A stretch of DNA of 35,244 nt from an uncultured Oscillospiraceae bacterium (lineage in GTDB: Bacteria > Bacillota > Clostridia > Oscillospirales > Ruminococcaceae), in the NCBI GenBank assembly GCA_949295465.1, contig CASFKY010000020.1, positions 1-35,244 of the forward strand, given 5' to 3'. The translations under genes were made by a program, and so were the position numbers. Of the stretch, positions 24,809 through 31,589 are shown piece after piece (position 1 is the stretch's first letter; each line of letters begins with the position of its first letter). Under the pieces are notes generated by a model that was not told the origin of the DNA, made no database searches, and saw nothing but the letters and a program-made list of their open reading frames with translations.

Positions 24809-25156
24809 TTGAAATCCTCCTCCCGCGTCAATCGGATTTTCACCCTGGCGGTGCTGCTGGCCGCCCTGCTTTTGTTCTGGTTTGTCCGCCGCAATGCCCG
24901 CCCGGGCGTGATTGCCCGCCTGCAATACGATGACGGGGCCCAGACCTTGGACATTTCTCTCTCCCAGGATGCCCGCTATGATCTGCCCTCGGGGAATTAC
25001 ACCATCCATCTGGAGGTGAAGGATGGGGCCATTGCCTTTGTGGACAGCCCCTGCCCCGATCATCTCTGCGAGCATTACGGCTGGCTGAGCCAGGAGGGGG
25101 ACTGGGCCGCCTGCCTGCCGGCCCGGGCCTCCCTCACCATCGTGGCAGCCGGCTGA
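24809..25156 (+). CDS. NusG domain II-containing membrane-anchored protein
   Basis: The 115-residue product has one transmembrane helix (about 9-26, TLAVLLAALLLFWFV) and then a NusG domain II beta-domain. The domain ends in the family signature DSPCPDHLCEHYGWLSQEGD and the following CLPARASLTI, with three conserved cysteines. Such stand-alone proteins are common in Firmicutes, often near rnf or FMN-binding redox genes; their exact role is unknown. The start codon is TTG at 24809 with AAAGGAAG about 9 nt upstream; no ATG or GTG in frame gives the helix. The gene is divergent from the TetR gene. Confidence 0.82.
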   Translation: MKSSSRVNRIFTLAVLLAALLLFWFVRRNARPGVIARLQYDDGAQTLDISLSQDARYDLPSGNYTIHLEVKDGAIAFVDSPCPDHLCEHYGWLSQEGDWAACLPARASLTIVAAG

Positions 25157-25187
25157 GACCGGCTTTGTGCCCTCAATGGTCTCTTTC
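25155..25187 (+). terminator. Weak terminator after the NusG domain II gene
   Basis: GAGACC (25155-25160) pairs with GGTCTC (25178-25183) and TTTCCCC follows. The loop is long, so this is a weak candidate. A TATAAT at 25221-25226, without a strong -35, is the likely -10 box of the next gene. Confidence 0.4.
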
Positions 25188-25297
25188 CCCGGTATACTTT
25201 CCATCAGGCCGTGAAACTGGTATAATAATTTTGTATTTTTTTGTAGGGAGAACAGCTTTGGTGGGAGCCTCCCGGTTTATGCAAAGGAGAGATTTTG

Positions 25298-26239
25298 ATG
25301 AGTAACGATTTAAAAATCACGGTGATGGGTTTAGGCGGCGTCGGCGGCCTTCTCAGCGGCGCGCTGATCCGCCACTACGGCGACAGGGTGAGTCTGATCG
25401 CCCGGGGAGCCCGGGCCGAGCACCTGCGCAGCCAGGGTCTGACCCTGCACTCCGACGTGTTCGGGGAGTTCACGGTCCTGCCTGGCTGCGTCACCGACGA
25501 CCCCTCCCAGCTGCCGGTACAGGACATCATCCTGGTCTGTGTCAAGAACGGCGGGCTGGAAAAGGCGGCCGCCCAGCTCAAGCCCATTGTGGGGCCCCGT
25601 ACCCTGGTTCTGCCGGTGATGAATGGGGTGAGCGCCAGTCGGAACCTGCGGGCCTGGCTGGGCCAGGGCCATGTGCTGGACAGCGTGATCTACACCGTCT
25701 CCAGCGCCGGGCCGGACTATTCCATCACCCAGAAGGGCCGTTTCACCACCATCCACATGGGGGCCAGCCTGCCCGAAGACCAGGAGGGCGCCCGGGCCTG
25801 CTGCGCGGCGCTGAAGGAGGCCGAAATCGACTGCCGGCTGGCCGAGGACGTACAGGCGGCCATCTGGAGCAAGTTTGTGCTGAACTGCGCCTACAACGTG
25901 GTCACTGCCCGCTGGGGCATCACCATCGGCCAGATCAAGGCAGATCCCAAGCTCACCAAAGACTACCACGATCTGATGGAAGAGGCCTGGAAGGTGGGCC
26001 GCGCCTGCGGGGTGGCCTTGCCGGATGATCTGCTGGAAAAGCACATGATCCGTCTGGCCAACACCACCGACGATTCCACCAGCTCCCTGAGCCGGGATTT
26101 TGATGAGGGCCGGGTGGGCGAAATGGACATTTTCTGCGGCGAGGTGATCCGCCTGGCCGAACAGCTGGGGGTGGAGGTGCCTGTCACCCGCGCCTACCAG
26201 CAGGGCCTTCTGGACCGGGCTGCCACTTTTGCCCACTAA
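25298..26239 (+). CDS. 2-dehydropantoate 2-reductase family protein (ketopantoate reductase-like)
   Basis: The 313-residue product has the N-terminal NAD(P)-binding GLGGVGG (11-17) and the C-terminal ApbA/PanE domain with the catalytic Lys region IWSKFVLNCAYN and a later DDSTSSLSRDFDEGR motif. True PanE reduces ketopantoate to pantoate for CoA synthesis, but many paralogues act on other 2-oxo acids. No panB, panC or panD is nearby, and the next gene is an Asp/Glu-racemase-superfamily enzyme, so a catabolic role is possible. ATG at 25298 follows AAAGGAGA at 8 nt; the TTG just before it is not needed. Confidence 0.88.
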   Translation: MSNDLKITVMGLGGVGGLLSGALIRHYGDRVSLIARGARAEHLRSQGLTLHSDVFGEFTVLPGCVTDDPSQLPVQDIILVCVKNGGLEKAAAQLKPIVGPRTLVLPVMNGVSASRNLRAWLGQGHVLDSVIYTVSSAGPDYSITQKGRFTTIHMGASLPEDQEGARACCAALKEAEIDCRLAEDVQAAIWSKFVLNCAYNVVTARWGITIGQIKADPKLTKDYHDLMEEAWKVGRACGVALPDDLLEKHMIRLANTTDDSTSSLSRDFDEGRVGEMDIFCGEVIRLAEQLGVEVPVTRAYQQGLLDRAATFAH

Positions 26240-26321
26240 ACGGATATGGGTTTTGCCGCTTTTGTTCAAAAGCGGAGAAGATAAAGAAAAAGGGTATTTT
26301 TTCGCAAAGGAGGCAAAAAAC

Positions 26322-27071
26322 ATGTCCGAACTCAAACTCTCCCCCTACACCTACGGCGCTTTGGGGAAGGTGGCCATCGTGGGCAGCGCCCCGGCCATCT
26401 CGGATTTTCATCGGTGGCTCCACCCGGAGATCGCCATCGCCAGCGCCCCCATGCCCCTGGGGCGGCTGGACGCGGCCGGCCTCACCGCCATGGGGCAGCG
26501 GCTGGCCCAGGTCTTTGACTTCATCCACACCTATGACCACTCGGATCTGGCCTTTTTTTCCTGCACTTCCGGCAGCCTGATCGGGGGCGAAGGATACGAC
26601 GAAAAGCTCTGCAAGCTCTGCGCCGAGGCCGCCCACACCGACACCGCCTACACCACCTCCACCGCGGTCCAGCGGGCCTTTGAGGCTCTGGGCGTGGGGA
26701 GCATGTCCATCATCACCCCCTACCCGGACGACGTGAATGTGGCGGAGCGGGACTTCTTTGCCGGCAAAGGCTACACGGTGTACAACATCAACGGTATTCC
26801 CACCCCGGATCCCAACAACCGCAAGCTCATCTACAAGATTCCTCCCCGGGATATCTTCGATTTTGCGGTCCGCCATACCGACCCCAAAGCCGATGTCTGC
26901 TTTTTGAGCTGTACCGGCATGCGGGTTCTGGAGCTGATCCGCCCCTTGGAGGAGGAGCTGGGCATCCCGGTGGTGACCAGCAACCAGACCGCCCTGTGGC
27001 TGATGGGGAAGTATTTCGGCCATCACAGCGACGCCGCTTTGCAGTCTCTGGGCAAGCTGTTCCGGCTCTGA
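26322..27071 (+). CDS. Asp/Glu racemase-superfamily enzyme, maleate isomerase / arylmalonate decarboxylase type
   Basis: The 249-residue product matches the maleate isomerase/AMDase branch of the superfamily. Both active-site cysteines are present: Cys81 in FFSCTSGSLIGG and Cys197 in FLSCTGMRVLE. Arylmalonate decarboxylase keeps only the second cysteine, so the pair points to isomerase or racemase chemistry, as in maleate cis-trans isomerase. The VGSAPAISDFHRWLHPE N-terminus and SNQTALWLM near the end are family-typical. ATG at 26322 has AAAGGAGG at 8 nt. It lies 82 bp after the reductase gene with no terminator between, so the two likely form an operon that acts on a small dicarboxylate or 2-oxo acid. 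Confidence 0.85.
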   Translation: MSELKLSPYTYGALGKVAIVGSAPAISDFHRWLHPEIAIASAPMPLGRLDAAGLTAMGQRLAQVFDFIHTYDHSDLAFFSCTSGSLIGGEGYDEKLCKLCAEAAHTDTAYTTSTAVQRAFEALGVGSMSIITPYPDDVNVAERDFFAGKGYTVYNINGIPTPDPNNRKLIYKIPPRDIFDFAVRHTDPKADVCFLSCTGMRVLELIRPLEEELGIPVVTSNQTALWLMGKYFGHHSDAALQSLGKLFRL

Positions 27072-27093
27072 AGGGCCGGCATCCGAAACAACA

Positions 27094-27125
27094 AAAGGGA
27101 GAGGCCTTTGGCCTCTCCCTTTTTC
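27094..27125 (+). terminator. Intrinsic terminator after the racemase-like gene
   Basis: AAAAGGGAGAGGCC (27094-27107) pairs perfectly with 27111-27124 over a TTT loop, then T-rich sequence. Confidence 0.9.
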
Positions 27126-27139
27126 AGCCCGCAGCACAA

Positions 27140-27336
27140 ACACAAAAGGCCCCGGAGAACCCCTCCAAGGCCTTTTGTGTGTTGAGAAAAAAGAGAAATC
27201 CTTGCAACAGAAAGAACTTATTGGCGTTCGTTCCTTCTGTCTGTCTTCCCTGCCGCCGCCCGGCATGATTGGCGCCATGCCGGGCGGGAAATGCAAGAGA
27301 AGCTATTCCAGCTCCGGGGCAGGCTTGCCCGCCCCG
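27140..27336 (-). terminator. Terminator region of the UroD-like operon (three hairpins)
   Basis: Reading the minus strand after the stop at 27351 there are three inverted repeats: CCGGGGC/GCCCCGG (27315-27336), a CCGCCCGGCATG/CATGCCGGGCGG pair (about 27256-27287), and finally ACACAAAAGGCC/GGCCTTTTGTGT (27140-27151 with 27169-27180), which is the best terminator because a T-rich stretch follows. Confidence 0.65.
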
Positions 27337-27350
27337 GAAAGGAAAACAGA

Positions 27351-28358
27351 TTAGATGGTGGCCAGGATCTTCTTGGCCAGCTCCAGGCGATCCTCGGGAA
27401 CATTCAGAGGTACGCAGCAGCCGGGGCCCAGGATCAGGCGGCCATCGGGCACCTGATTGATGGCGTCGGCCAGCTGAGCCTTCACTTCCTCATCGGTGCC
27501 GTTGAACAGGGTGGTGTACTCCTCCACGCCGCCGATCAGGATCTTGTCGGGGCAGAGCTTGCGGCCGGTGGCCAGGTCGAAGTCCTCAGCCAGACGGTCA
27601 TGCCAGTTGATGGCCTGCACCGGGTACTTGGAGAGCAGCTCGAACATGGGGGCCTCGCCGTGCATGTGCATGATGTTGAACCACATGCCCTTGCAGGCTT
27701 CCAGAACGGCGCGGTCGGTGGGCTCGCCCCACTTCTTGTACTCTTCCAGGTTCATCTTGTCGTAGGTACCCAGCTGGGTGGCCAGGAAGATACCGGCAGC
27801 GCCGGCCTCGGCCAGAGCCTTGACGTAGCGGATGGTGGTCTCGGTGATGACTTCCAGGCCAGCCTTGAACTCTTCCTCATGGCTGCGGGCATGGATCAGC
27901 ACGTTGTCGCCGCCCATCTTCATGGCGGTGGTCAGGGGGTTGAAGACGGTGACCACCACGGGCACCTGGCCCTTGTAGTGATCGGCCAGGATGCGGGTGC
28001 ACTCCACATTCTCACCCAGGGTCCCCTTGGTGGGATCCAGCACGGTGAGCTTCTTCCAGTCGGGAGCCTTCTTGATGAGCAGCTCTTTCAGGGTACCCAC
28101 CTTGCTGGTGGTGTTGGGCCACTCGCAGTCCCGCACGGGCCAGGCGATCTGAGCACCCCAGTCCTGGATGGAGTTGTAGCCATGGTAAGTGATCTTGACA
28201 AAATCCCAGTCGAAGCGATCCTGGAACTGGATGCACTTTTTGACCAGGTCGGTGGTGGGTTTCTCGTCATAAGGAGGGAAATGTTTCCACAGGTTGATGG
28301 CGGTGCTGTCCAGTTTCTTGCCGGCCAGCAAAGCTTCAATGCGTTCGATATGAGTCAT
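27351..28358 (-). CDS. Uroporphyrinogen decarboxylase (URO-D) superfamily protein, second paralogue
   Basis: The 335-residue product has the URO-D/MtaA TIM-barrel. It includes TVFNPLTTAMKMGG near 137, IMHMHGEAP (229-237) and GPGCCVP (311-317). The corresponding HxC...C site binds zinc in methylcobamide:CoM methyltransferases (MtaA, MtbA); here the middle position is His (HMH). It is a paralogue of the preceding gene 28532-29557. Clostridia that use such proteins often run corrinoid-dependent demethylation, but no corrinoid protein gene is in this window. ATG at 28358 is set by GGAGGAG at 8 nt; longer in-frame extensions are not conserved. It is not expected to be the heme-pathway HemE. Confidence 0.85.
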   Translation of the reverse strand: MTHIERIEALLAGKKLDSTAINLWKHFPPYDEKPTTDLVKKCIQFQDRFDWDFVKITYHGYNSIQDWGAQIAWPVRDCEWPNTTSKVGTLKELLIKKAPDWKKLTVLDPTKGTLGENVECTRILADHYKGQVPVVVTVFNPLTTAMKMGGDNVLIHARSHEEEFKAGLEVITETTIRYVKALAEAGAAGIFLATQLGTYDKMNLEEYKKWGEPTDRAVLEACKGMWFNIMHMHGEAPMFELLSKYPVQAINWHDRLAEDFDLATGRKLCPDKILIGGVEEYTTLFNGTDEEVKAQLADAINQVPDGRLILGPGCCVPLNVPEDRLELAKKILATI

Positions 28359-28437
28359 CTTGATCTCCTCCTGTTTCCAAAATTTTTTAATTGGTATGAT
28401 GCGAACCACCAAGCGGCTTCTGCCGCCTCCCCCCGAT

Positions 28438-28470
28438 AGCTGCCCGGCGCTTGGCGTTCGCCGGGCAGCT
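28438..28470. repeat. Strong hairpin between the two UroD-like genes
   Basis: AGCTGCCCGGCG (28438-28449) pairs perfectly with 28459-28470. No T run follows on the minus strand, so it may stabilise the upstream mRNA rather than terminate it. A smaller CCTGC/GCAGG palindrome lies near 28505-28515. Confidence 0.55.
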
Positions 28471-28531
28471 CCACCGTGATGAAAGGGGAGGAAATAGAAC
28501 TCCTGCCTGCGCAGGAAAGTCCTGACAGAAA

Positions 28532-29557
28532 TTAGCGGGCATACTGCTCGCAGGCCATGCGAGCGGCATAGAAGTGGGACTCCACGGAATCGGGATGTGC
28601 CACGCAGCCGGGGCCAACCATCAGGCCCTTCTTGCCGGCAGCCAGGATGCCCTCGCCCACATGAGCGGTGATCTGGTCGGCGGTGTACTCGGGATTGCCA
28701 AAGATGGCGCTCTCGTTGATGCCGCCCAAGAAGCACTTGTCGGACAGCTTGCGGGCCTCGGCCATGGTGGGAGCCACCCAGCGGTCATGCCAGTTGATGA
28801 CTTCGCCGGGGTACTTGGACATGATATCCCAGTAGGTCTTGTCCCCATGGATGTGCAGCACGTTGAAGTAGGTCTTGCCCTCGTAGGCCTGGGCTACACG
28901 GATATCGTAGGGCTCGGCGAACTCAGCATGCACTTCACGGCTCACAGCGCCCTCACGGCAGGTCTGGCTGGCATAGAAGAAGCCGTCCACACCGGCCTCG
29001 ATGTTGGCCTTGATGAAGTTGATCTGGGTCTGGGTAATGGCTTCCAGGCCCTTCTTCACAGACTCAGGGCAGGTCTTGATGGACTTGTTCAGGTTCTCCA
29101 TACCCACCAGCTTGGCCGCGACGGTCAGGGGGTTGAAGATGGTCTGCAGGATGGGCAGCTCCTGCATCTGGGGGTCACGCTCCTGCTTGAGCAGGCGGCG
29201 GGTCTCCACAGCGATCTGCAGGGTCTTGCCGTAGGTGCCGTAGATGGCGGGGAAGACAGGCAGGTTCTCCCACTCCTCAGCGGTCAGATCCCGGAAGAAA
29301 CGCTCCTTCACAGGCTGGGTGGGGGTGCAGAAGAAGTTGCAGCTCAGGCCGTAATCGGTGGCCACATAGTTGCCGTAGGGGCACATTTTGATGAAGTCAA
29401 AATCGTACTTCTTGGCAACCCGGATCATTTCCTCAGCCAGGGAGATGGGGTCCTGGTCTTTATGAGGCATATGGTACCAAATGGACAGGGGTACACGGTC
29501 CACATCCTGCTTTTTGATAGCGGCAATCACACGCTCCTTGTGGGTCATCTGATTCAT
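28532..29557 (-). CDS. Uroporphyrinogen decarboxylase (URO-D) superfamily protein, first paralogue
   Basis: The 341-residue product starts with MNQMTHKERVIAAIKKQDVDRVPL, the usual start of URO-D-like methyltransferase proteins. The barrel has QTIFNPLTVAAKLVG, VLHIHGDKTYWD (233-244) and GPGCVAHP (315-322). As in its neighbour, the zinc-type motif reads H-I-H and not H-x-C. The chain is about the length of MtaA (340). AAAGGAGAG precedes the ATG. It has its own sigma-A promoter at 29641-29669 and is the first of two tandem paralogues, which may work as a pair or on two related substrates. Substrate unknown. Confidence 0.85.
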   Translation of the reverse strand: MNQMTHKERVIAAIKKQDVDRVPLSIWYHMPHKDQDPISLAEEMIRVAKKYDFDFIKMCPYGNYVATDYGLSCNFFCTPTQPVKERFFRDLTAEEWENLPVFPAIYGTYGKTLQIAVETRRLLKQERDPQMQELPILQTIFNPLTVAAKLVGMENLNKSIKTCPESVKKGLEAITQTQINFIKANIEAGVDGFFYASQTCREGAVSREVHAEFAEPYDIRVAQAYEGKTYFNVLHIHGDKTYWDIMSKYPGEVINWHDRWVAPTMAEARKLSDKCFLGGINESAIFGNPEYTADQITAHVGEGILAAGKKGLMVGPGCVAHPDSVESHFYAARMACEQYAR

Positions 29558-29640
29558 GCTATTTTCTCTCCTTTCAAAATCACAAAACTGTGCGTTCTAT
29601 AGATCCGGCCCGGGCACGGCACCCTGCCGACTATGATCGA

Positions 29641-29669
29641 ATTATACTCTCTTTTTTTCCCGATGACAA
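29641..29669 (-). promoter_or_regulatory. Sigma-A promoter of the UroD-like operon
   Basis: On the minus strand TTGTCA (29664-29669), a 17-bp spacer and a perfect TATAAT (29641-29646). It lies just after the cyuA stop (29690), so the UroD-like genes need not depend on the sigma-54 promoter. Confidence 0.8.
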
Positions 29670-29689
29670 TTTCGCGCCCCGGGGAAAAA

Positions 29690-30967
29690 TCAGGTGCGGT
29701 TCAGCATCAGGTGCAGGATCACGTTGTCGGTGTTGTTCATGCCCTTCACCGAGACGGTGGCGATGTTCTGCATGGTCAACTCTGCCTTGCTGCTCAGGAT
29801 GCCGTTGTCGCTGGGGATCTCCACATGGTTCAGGGCCAGCTCGCTGGCATCGATGGCGGCGGCGGCGGCGCAGGCCACCTTCATGCTGCAACCCATCTTG
29901 GCGCCGTCACACAGCATGCCGGTGATGCCGGCGCTCATGTTGTTGATGGCAGCCTTCACCTGCTCGTTGGTGCCGCCCTGCATATAGGTCAGGCCGGCGG
30001 CAGCGCCCATGCCGGCGGCAACGCCGCAGCCGCACACGGGGGACAGAGGTCCAAGGTAGACCTTGATGTAGTTGGTGACCAGATGGCTCAGAGCCACGGC
30101 CCGACGGATCTTGTCGTTGTCGATGCCCTTGCCCTGGCCGATGATGTTGATGGGGACAATGGCGGTCATGCCGTGGTTGCCGCTGCCGGCGCTGCTCATA
30201 ACAGGCAGGGGGCTGCCGGCCATACGGTTCTCACTGCCGCCGGCGGTGTAGGCCTTGGCCTTGCCCTCCAGGCTGGAGTCCTTCTTCAGCAGGGTGTTGC
30301 AGATGCCCAGACCACGGTCAATGGCGTCGGTGGCGATCTTCATGTTCATGTCGATGCCGTCCTGCATGAAGGCGATATCCTCGCTGGGAACCTCGTTGGC
30401 AAAGGCGATCATGTCGTCGATGCTGTACTTCTTGATCTCAAACTTGATGCCGGTGGTGGAAGTCTCGGCGTCGTCGCAGTTGGTGGGGGCGGCGCTCTGC
30501 TTCACGACCTTGCCGTTGACAGCTTCATAAGTAATGTTGGTGTGGGCACCCTCGATGACCACGCGGCTCTCGCCGCCCTGGCCCTTGGCGTCTACAGAGA
30601 TGTACAGGCCGGGGGCGTCCTCTTTCAGGCGCAGATCGATGCAGCCGCTGGCAGCCACAGCGCGGGCGGCGTCAATGGCCTCGGGGGTCACGTCCTTCAG
30701 CACTTCCAGCTTGTACTCAGACTTGCCGATCTCCAGCGCCAGCGCGCAGGCAAACACGATGCCCCGCTCGGGGGTGCCGGGGATGCCCACGCCCAGACCG
30801 TTCTTCAGCACGTTTTTATCCACATACACCACCATGGAGTCCACCTTGGTGCCCAGCAGCTCCTTGGCGCGGGCAACGGCGTAGGCCACGGCGCCGGGCT
30901 CGGTGCAGCCCAGGGCGGGTACGACTTGATCTTTCAGAATAGCGATCATGGTCTCGTTTCTGTTCAT
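29690..30967 (-). CDS. UPF0597 / L-cysteine desulfidase (CyuA, formerly YhaM) family protein
   Basis: The 425-residue product belongs to the family that includes E. coli CyuA and archaeal L-cysteine desulfidase, related to the alpha subunit of Fe-S L-serine dehydratase. Expected Fe-S cysteines are seen in ALGCTEPGA (Cys21), SPVCGCG (Cys312, Cys314) and MLCDGAKMGC (Cys353, Cys360). Characterised members split L-cysteine to pyruvate, ammonia and sulfide; others may act on serine or related amino acids. The ATG at 30967 follows an AGGAGAG site. The upstream region carries a sigma-54 promoter and the divergent gene encodes a sigma-54 activator, so expression should be substrate-induced. Confidence 0.88.
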   Translation of the reverse strand: MNRNETMIAILKDQVVPALGCTEPGAVAYAVARAKELLGTKVDSMVVYVDKNVLKNGLGVGIPGTPERGIVFACALALEIGKSEYKLEVLKDVTPEAIDAARAVAASGCIDLRLKEDAPGLYISVDAKGQGGESRVVIEGAHTNITYEAVNGKVVKQSAAPTNCDDAETSTTGIKFEIKKYSIDDMIAFANEVPSEDIAFMQDGIDMNMKIATDAIDRGLGICNTLLKKDSSLEGKAKAYTAGGSENRMAGSPLPVMSSAGSGNHGMTAIVPINIIGQGKGIDNDKIRRAVALSHLVTNYIKVYLGPLSPVCGCGVAAGMGAAAGLTYMQGGTNEQVKAAINNMSAGITGMLCDGAKMGCSMKVACAAAAAIDASELALNHVEIPSDNGILSSKAELTMQNIATVSVKGMNNTDNVILHLMLNRT

Positions 30968-31055
30968 AATCGATCTCTCCTCTATCTATCTTTCTTCGAT
31001 TTCGGGACTTATCCAGAGGCGGGAGCCATCTCCCGGCCTTTCACAAAAAGTATAA

Positions 31056-31072
31056 AGCAACCACTGTGCCAA
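31056..31072 (-). promoter_or_regulatory. Sigma-54 (-24/-12) promoter of the CyuA-like gene
   Basis: On the minus strand the sequence TTGGCACAGTGGTTGCT has the -24 GG (31069-31070) and -12 GC (31057-31058) exactly 10 nt apart, matching the TGGCAC-N5-TTGC consensus. The transcript would start near 31045 with a leader of about 78 nt. Confidence 0.9.
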
Positions 31073-31138
31073 ATTCCACTTGGAGCAAAAATAATTGTCT
31101 TTTTTTACATTTTTTCTTCTTTTTATCCCGGTTTTAGA

Positions 31139-31149
31139 GTCAATTTGAC
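31139..31149. promoter_or_regulatory. Candidate upstream activator site for the sigma-54 promoter
   Basis: GTCAATTTGAC, an 11-bp perfect inverted repeat with one central base, is about 95-105 bp upstream of the predicted start, a usual distance for sigma-54 activator sites. The 31080-31270 stretch is otherwise AT-rich and gene-free. Confidence 0.45.
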
Positions 31150-31273
31150 ACAAAATCCTCCAAAAATTTGCTTTTTTTCCATTTTTCTCTCTTTTTCCCG
31201 CTTTCTCTGCCCCCTCTTTATTCTCAAATCTAATAAATTTTCTCAAAAAAGCATCCAAAATTTTTGCGGCTTA

Positions 31274-31282
31274 TGTTATAAT
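31274..31282 (+). promoter_or_regulatory. Extended -10 promoter of the sigma-54 activator gene
   Basis: TGTTATAAT gives a TG-N extended -10 with TATAAT at 31277-31282; no clear -35 is seen. The leader to the ATG at 31590 would be about 300 nt. Confidence 0.55.
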
Positions 31283-31383
31283 AAGGTAGCGGCAGCGTTC
31301 CCCCTCTTTGGGAGAGTTCCGGGCAGCCAAAAACTCTGTTGCCGGGGATTTTCTCTGATTTTGTGGAATTTCGGGGTTCTTTT

Positions 31384-31410
31384 GAGGAAAAATGAGGGGG
31401 ATTTTTCCTC
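31384..31410 (+). promoter_or_regulatory. Leader hairpin upstream of the sigma-54 activator gene
   Basis: GAGGAAAAAT (31384-31393) pairs perfectly with ATTTTTCCTC (31401-31410). The rest of the leader (31410-31540) is GC-rich with further inverted repeats. No named riboswitch was recognised and no convincing leader peptide seen. Confidence 0.45.
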
Positions 31411-31589
31411 CTGCCGCCGTTTTGGGCCTGTTTTCAGCCCTTTGGCCCCTGTTTTGTCCCGGCTCCCCTCTCCCGTCCCATACCCTTCGGGCCGGCCCGG
31501 GCGGCGCCGGGTCGCACCGGGGCCCCGAATTTTTCTTCTCAAATTTAAGAATATATGAAATTGCGGTTTTCCGCAGAAAGCGAGACTTT

